From Larkinella humicola (GTDB lineage Bacteria; Bacteroidota; Bacteroidia; Cytophagales; Spirosomataceae), in contig NZ_VTWS01000007.1 in NCBI RefSeq assembly GCF_008727875.1, positions 248,001 to 312,000 on the forward strand: DNA of 64,000 bases, read 5' to 3'. The translations under genes and the position numbers were made by a program. Shown here piece after piece: positions 61,230 through 64,000 of this stretch (position 1 is its first letter; each line of letters opens with the position of its first letter). The notes beneath the pieces were generated by a model, which had not been told where the DNA came from, ran no database searches, and saw only the letters and a list, made by a program, of their open reading frames with translations.

Positions 61230-64000
61230 TTAATCAGGCTTCGTTTTTTCGTAGGGAATATCCTTCCCGATGTACTTCTCCCACTCTTCTGTGCTCAGGT
61301 TGCGCTTTACTTTCCGGGCCAGTTCGGCATACAAATCCGCCGGATCGATGTTACGGATGCGCACCGTCCGGTCGGCCCCGCAGGCAATCAACCGTTTGCC
61401 GTCATTGCTGAACCGAATAGCCATCACCCACGAGTCGAAATCGTTGATGACGATGGGTTGCTGCTGTTTGATCAAATTGTTGTAATCCCAAATGTGTATC
61501 GACCAGTCGGCGCTGCTGCTGGCCACCAGTTTGCCGTTGGGCGAGAAAACAATGTCGCTGACCGTAGACGAATGCCGCCCCGACAGGAGGTTTCCCACCG
61601 CTTCGGGGGCATTTCCGGTTAGTTTCCAGGCATAGAGCAGGCCGGTCGAGGTGCCGGTCAAAAGCTGCGTTCCGTCCGGGCTAAAGGCCAAGGCCGTCAC
61701 CCGGTTGCCAAACTGCCGACGGGCAATCACTTCCGGTTTTTTCGTCAGATCCGCTGCGTCGAAACTCAGAATCTGCCCGTTGTTCGAACCACACACCAGC
61801 CGTTTGCCGTCGCGGGTGAGCCGGGCGCAGTAGATCGCAAAACCGGAACGGTTGTTCTGCAACGAATCGAGCCGGTTGGCCGCCGGTTTCCAGCTCCGAA
61901 CCTGCCCGTCGCCACTGACCGAGATCAGCCGGGATAAGCCATCGGCCGGCAACAACGCCAGCACCGGAACTGCATGAGCTTTGATTGCCGATGGCATGGC
62001 CTCCGGTTTTTCGATATTCCAGCCGTACAGCCAGCCGTTCTCACTGCCGCCAAACACGGTTTTCCCATCCGGACTAACGGCCACGGCCCGGACGCCATTG
62101 GCGTTCCGGCGGGGTGTTTTCAGAGACACAGGTACACGATTCGCATCGCCGGTTGCCCACAGTTTCACCGTACCGTCGTCGCTCCCCGTTGCCATGAGTG
62201 ATCCGTTAGTACCGGGTTGCATTGCCACCGTTCGTACCACATCGGCATGAGGGCGCAGCACGGTATTGGCGTCCGACGATTTGGATAAGGCATTGAAAAT
62301 GTCCGGATTATCGGGCAAACCGCCGTTCTTCACATTCAGGCGATAGGCTTCCAGCGCCAGCAAAGCCGGCAGATCATCCTGCGTGTTTTCGTTGAGTTGA
62401 TACGACTGAATCGCCACTGTCCGGGCCACGGCCTTTCCGCGTTGCTGTTCGGCAAATTGCTGGGCCGTCTGCGCCACGGATCGCTGCGATTCGGCTTCTT
62501 TCTGCGAGCCTTCCGCCCGGCTTTTTTGCTGTTCCGCTTCTTTCCGGGCTTCCTCCGCCTGCTGGCGTTGCCGCTGCGCATCATTTCGGGCTTCTTCGGC
62601 GCGTTGGGTCTGGGCCACGGCCAATTGGCGGGCGGTTTCGGCCTCCTGCCGTTTCAGTTCAACGGTTTGCTGTCCACGGACGGCAATCACCCGCTGTTCT
62701 TCGGTCAATCGCTTCTGCTGCTCGGCCATGATTTCCTGCTGTTCGGCGATTTTCTTCTGCGTGATGGCTTCACGGGTCTGGGCTTCGGCGCGGTTTCGCT
62801 CAAAAAGGGCAATCTTTTTCTCGGCAATCGCCGTTTCTTCGCTCTGGAGGGCTTCGGTGCGCAAAACCGCCGAAACAATCAGAAAAAAAAGCGAGATCAA
62901 CGCACCCACGCCCAGAAAAGCCGCAAAAAACCGCGCCCGTTTCAGCTCCCGTTTCTGCCGTTCTTCCTTGTTGCGGATTTCAAATTCGTATTGGTTCCGA
63001 CTGTATTCCAGAAAGTTAACCGCCCGTTCAAGATACGGATCGTAGCGGTTGGCCCAGGCGGGTGTCGGGCGGTTTTCGACCAGCCACTTCAGGCCAATCT
63101 GCAATTCGGGGTTGACCCACAACCCGGTTTTTCCTTCGTGATACAGCGTCGCCGACTGGCTCACCTGCTTGTAAAATTTAGCCGAATCGGTTTCCTCCTT
63201 AACCCAGGTTTGCAGCCGTTCCCACAAAATCATCAACCGCTCATGGCTAATGTCGATGATCAGATCGGGGTCGGCGTGCAGGGCAATCGACGGCGTTAAA
63301 AAGGCGACATCCCGCTCCCGAAACCGGTTCAGAACATCGATCAACAGGTATGGATTGACCCCCGAAATCTCGCTGATGGTCCTCACGGGAATGGGCCGGA
63401 TTACGCTCGTGTTGCCCGCTCCCAGCACGATCAGGGCTTTGAACAGCTTTTCGGTGGCCAACTGGCTTTTTTCATCGGGCAAATTCCCGTACACCTCCTC
63501 GGCGTGTACCGTAATGGCCTTCTGCATTGTGCCAATGGCTTCGTAGTCAGACAGATCGATGGGATTATCGGTATTGCGGTTGAGCTGCCAGTAGTTCCAC
63601 GTTCGCATGAGCGCGTGTTGCAGGATCGGCAATTGATCGGCCCGGTTTCCAAGGTCGGTGAGCAGCCGGGCGGTAAGTTCTTCGGAAATACCGGCCCCCA
63701 TCACCTGAATCGGCGTCACGATGGCCTTCCGGATTTCGTCCCTGTTCATCTTGGGCAACAGATACGAGCCGTGGTTGATGGCTTCCGTCAGCCCTTCATA
63801 ATCCGTGCAGTCATCGAGGTAATCGGAGCGCATCGTCAATACAACATACACCGAGTCATTCTGCCGGCGGCTCAACGCCAGAATCAGGTTGATGAACCCC
63901 GCCACTTCTTCGTGGCCGTCGTCGGTCGATTGGTAGCGAAACACGTCCTCAAACTGATCGATCACGAGCAGCAGGTTTGCGTTTTCACACCAGTCCAGCA
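61230..64000 (-). CDS. STAND-type ATPase with WD40 repeats, 3' part (5' end outside window)
   Basis: The frame stays open to the right edge, and reads into a Walker B-like NLLLVIDQFEDVF around 63935-63983; the P-loop and any N-terminal effector domain lie outside. The visible part contains the rest of the NTPase (about the first 260 residues, with MRSDYLDD and a winged-helix-like LINDISHERL equivalent, read IIDISHERLM), a membrane helix (FFAAFLGVGALISLFFLIVSA), a long coiled coil rich in E, Q and K, and seven WD40 units at the end, such as LMATGSDDGTVKLWATG and LVASSSADWSIHIWDYN. STAND proteins sense a ligand and oligomerise. It heads the operon and probably acts as its sensor. Confidence 0.87.
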   Translation of the reverse strand, partial: LDWCENANLLLVIDQFEDVFRYQSTDDGHEEVAGFINLILALSRRQNDSVYVVLTMRSDYLDDCTDYEGLTEAINHGSYLLPKMNRDEIRKAIVTPIQVMGAGISEELTARLLTDLGNRADQLPILQHALMRTWNYWQLNRNTDNPIDLSDYEAIGTMQKAITVHAEEVYGNLPDEKSQLATEKLFKALIVLGAGNTSVIRPIPVRTISEISGVNPYLLIDVLNRFRERDVAFLTPSIALHADPDLIIDISHERLMILWERLQTWVKEETDSAKFYKQVSQSATLYHEGKTGLWVNPELQIGLKWLVENRPTPAWANRYDPYLERAVNFLEYSRNQYEFEIRNKEERQKRELKRARFFAAFLGVGALISLFFLIVSAVLRTEALQSEETAIAEKKIALFERNRAEAQTREAITQKKIAEQQEIMAEQQKRLTEEQRVIAVRGQQTVELKRQEAETARQLAVAQTQRAEEARNDAQRQRQQAEEARKEAEQQKSRAEGSQKEAESQRSVAQTAQQFAEQQRGKAVARTVAIQSYQLNENTQDDLPALLALEAYRLNVKNGGLPDNPDIFNALSKSSDANTVLRPHADVVRTVAMQPGTNGSLMATGSDDGTVKLWATGDANRVPVSLKTPRRNANGVRAVAVSPDGKTVFGGSENGWLYGWNIEKPEAMPSAIKAHAVPVLALLPADGLSRLISVSGDGQVRSWKPAANRLDSLQNNRSGFAIYCARLTRDGKRLVCGSNNGQILSFDAADLTKKPEVIARRQFGNRVTALAFSPDGTQLLTGTSTGLLYAWKLTGNAPEAVGNLLSGRHSSTVSDIVFSPNGKLVASSSADWSIHIWDYNNLIKQQQPIVINDFDSWVMAIRFSNDGKRLIACGADRTVRIRNIDPADLYAELARKVKRNLSTEEWEKYIGKDIPYEKTKPD

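Noticed and set aside
62397-63299. 300-residue plus-strand frame opposite the STAND coiled coil
   Set aside because: It is the antisense of a low-complexity E/Q/K-rich coiled coil, giving an F/L-rich chain without features.
51765-64000. Interpretation as an Avs-type antiphage system
   Set aside because: Known Avs proteins pair a STAND core with effector and TPR-type sensor; here WD40 repeats and a TonB receptor follow, and no effector is visible. It stays open until the 5' end is read.

Overview
The window looks like chromosome from a Bacteroidota bacterium of the order Cytophagales, probably the Spirosoma/Larkinella group. The evidence is the FtsX-type permeases with an N-terminal prefix domain, a propeller-type sensor kinase (Reg_prop, Y_Y_Y), TonB-dependent receptors, the TAnnTTTG promoter style, weak Shine-Dalgarno sites, roughly 50-55% GC, and long intergenic hairpins. 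No tRNA, rRNA, CRISPR array, insertion sequence or phage gene was recognised. Both edges cut a gene: a CcmF-like protein on the left and a STAND ATPase on the right.

Layout. 1-5 kb: end of a cytochrome c maturation gene, a CorC/HlyC-type membrane protein, a LytTR response regulator and two small helical proteins. 5-11 kb: a minus-strand export operon (TolC, adaptor, FtsX permease, ATPase) whose ATPase gene overlaps a LytS-type histidine kinase gene. 11-15.5 kb: a lipoprotein, a dynamin/Era-like GTPase with DUF697, prephenate dehydrogenase and an aminotransferase. 15.5-26.8 kb: a PadR regulator followed by four large paralogous permeases with no ATPase. 27-29 kb: two tandem paralogous secreted proteins that share an upstream architecture with the PadR operon. 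29-32 kb: a double GNAT, a DUF2911 protein and an unknown protein. 32-34.4 kb: groES-groEL. 34.7-45.2 kb: a sugar operon with an isomerase, split transketolase, Sde182-like secreted protein, ribose-type ABC importer with DUF2291, and FGGY kinase; the gene set resembles the transketolase route of D-apiose catabolism. 45-49 kb: two small envelope proteins, a clan GH-A-like enzyme and a GH43 enzyme. 49-51.7 kb: a MORN-like protein, an ArsR-SRPBCC-DoxX operon and DUF4256. 51.7-64 kb: a compact five-gene minus-strand operon coding for a STAND-WD40 ATPase, a TonB-dependent receptor with a helical N-terminal extension, a GNAT-fold enzyme, an Npt1/TLC-like carrier fused to HEAT repeats, and a propeller sensor whose H-box histidine is replaced.

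Three things stand out. First, the five-gene operon from 51.8 kb to the right edge combines a STAND sensor, outer-membrane uptake, a GNAT, a nucleotide-carrier-like protein and a His-less sensor in one tightly coupled unit; I know of no named system with this composition. Second, the PadR-permease operon and the two secreted-protein genes each carry a sigma-54-like element with a pair of 16-bp TGTCC/GGACA dyads about 60-95 bp further upstream, which suggests one enhancer-controlled regulon. Third, intergenic spaces are filled with long, often perfect inverted repeats of at least three families (including three copies of a 28-38 bp palindrome with a conserved loop), several starting in or next to a stop codon.
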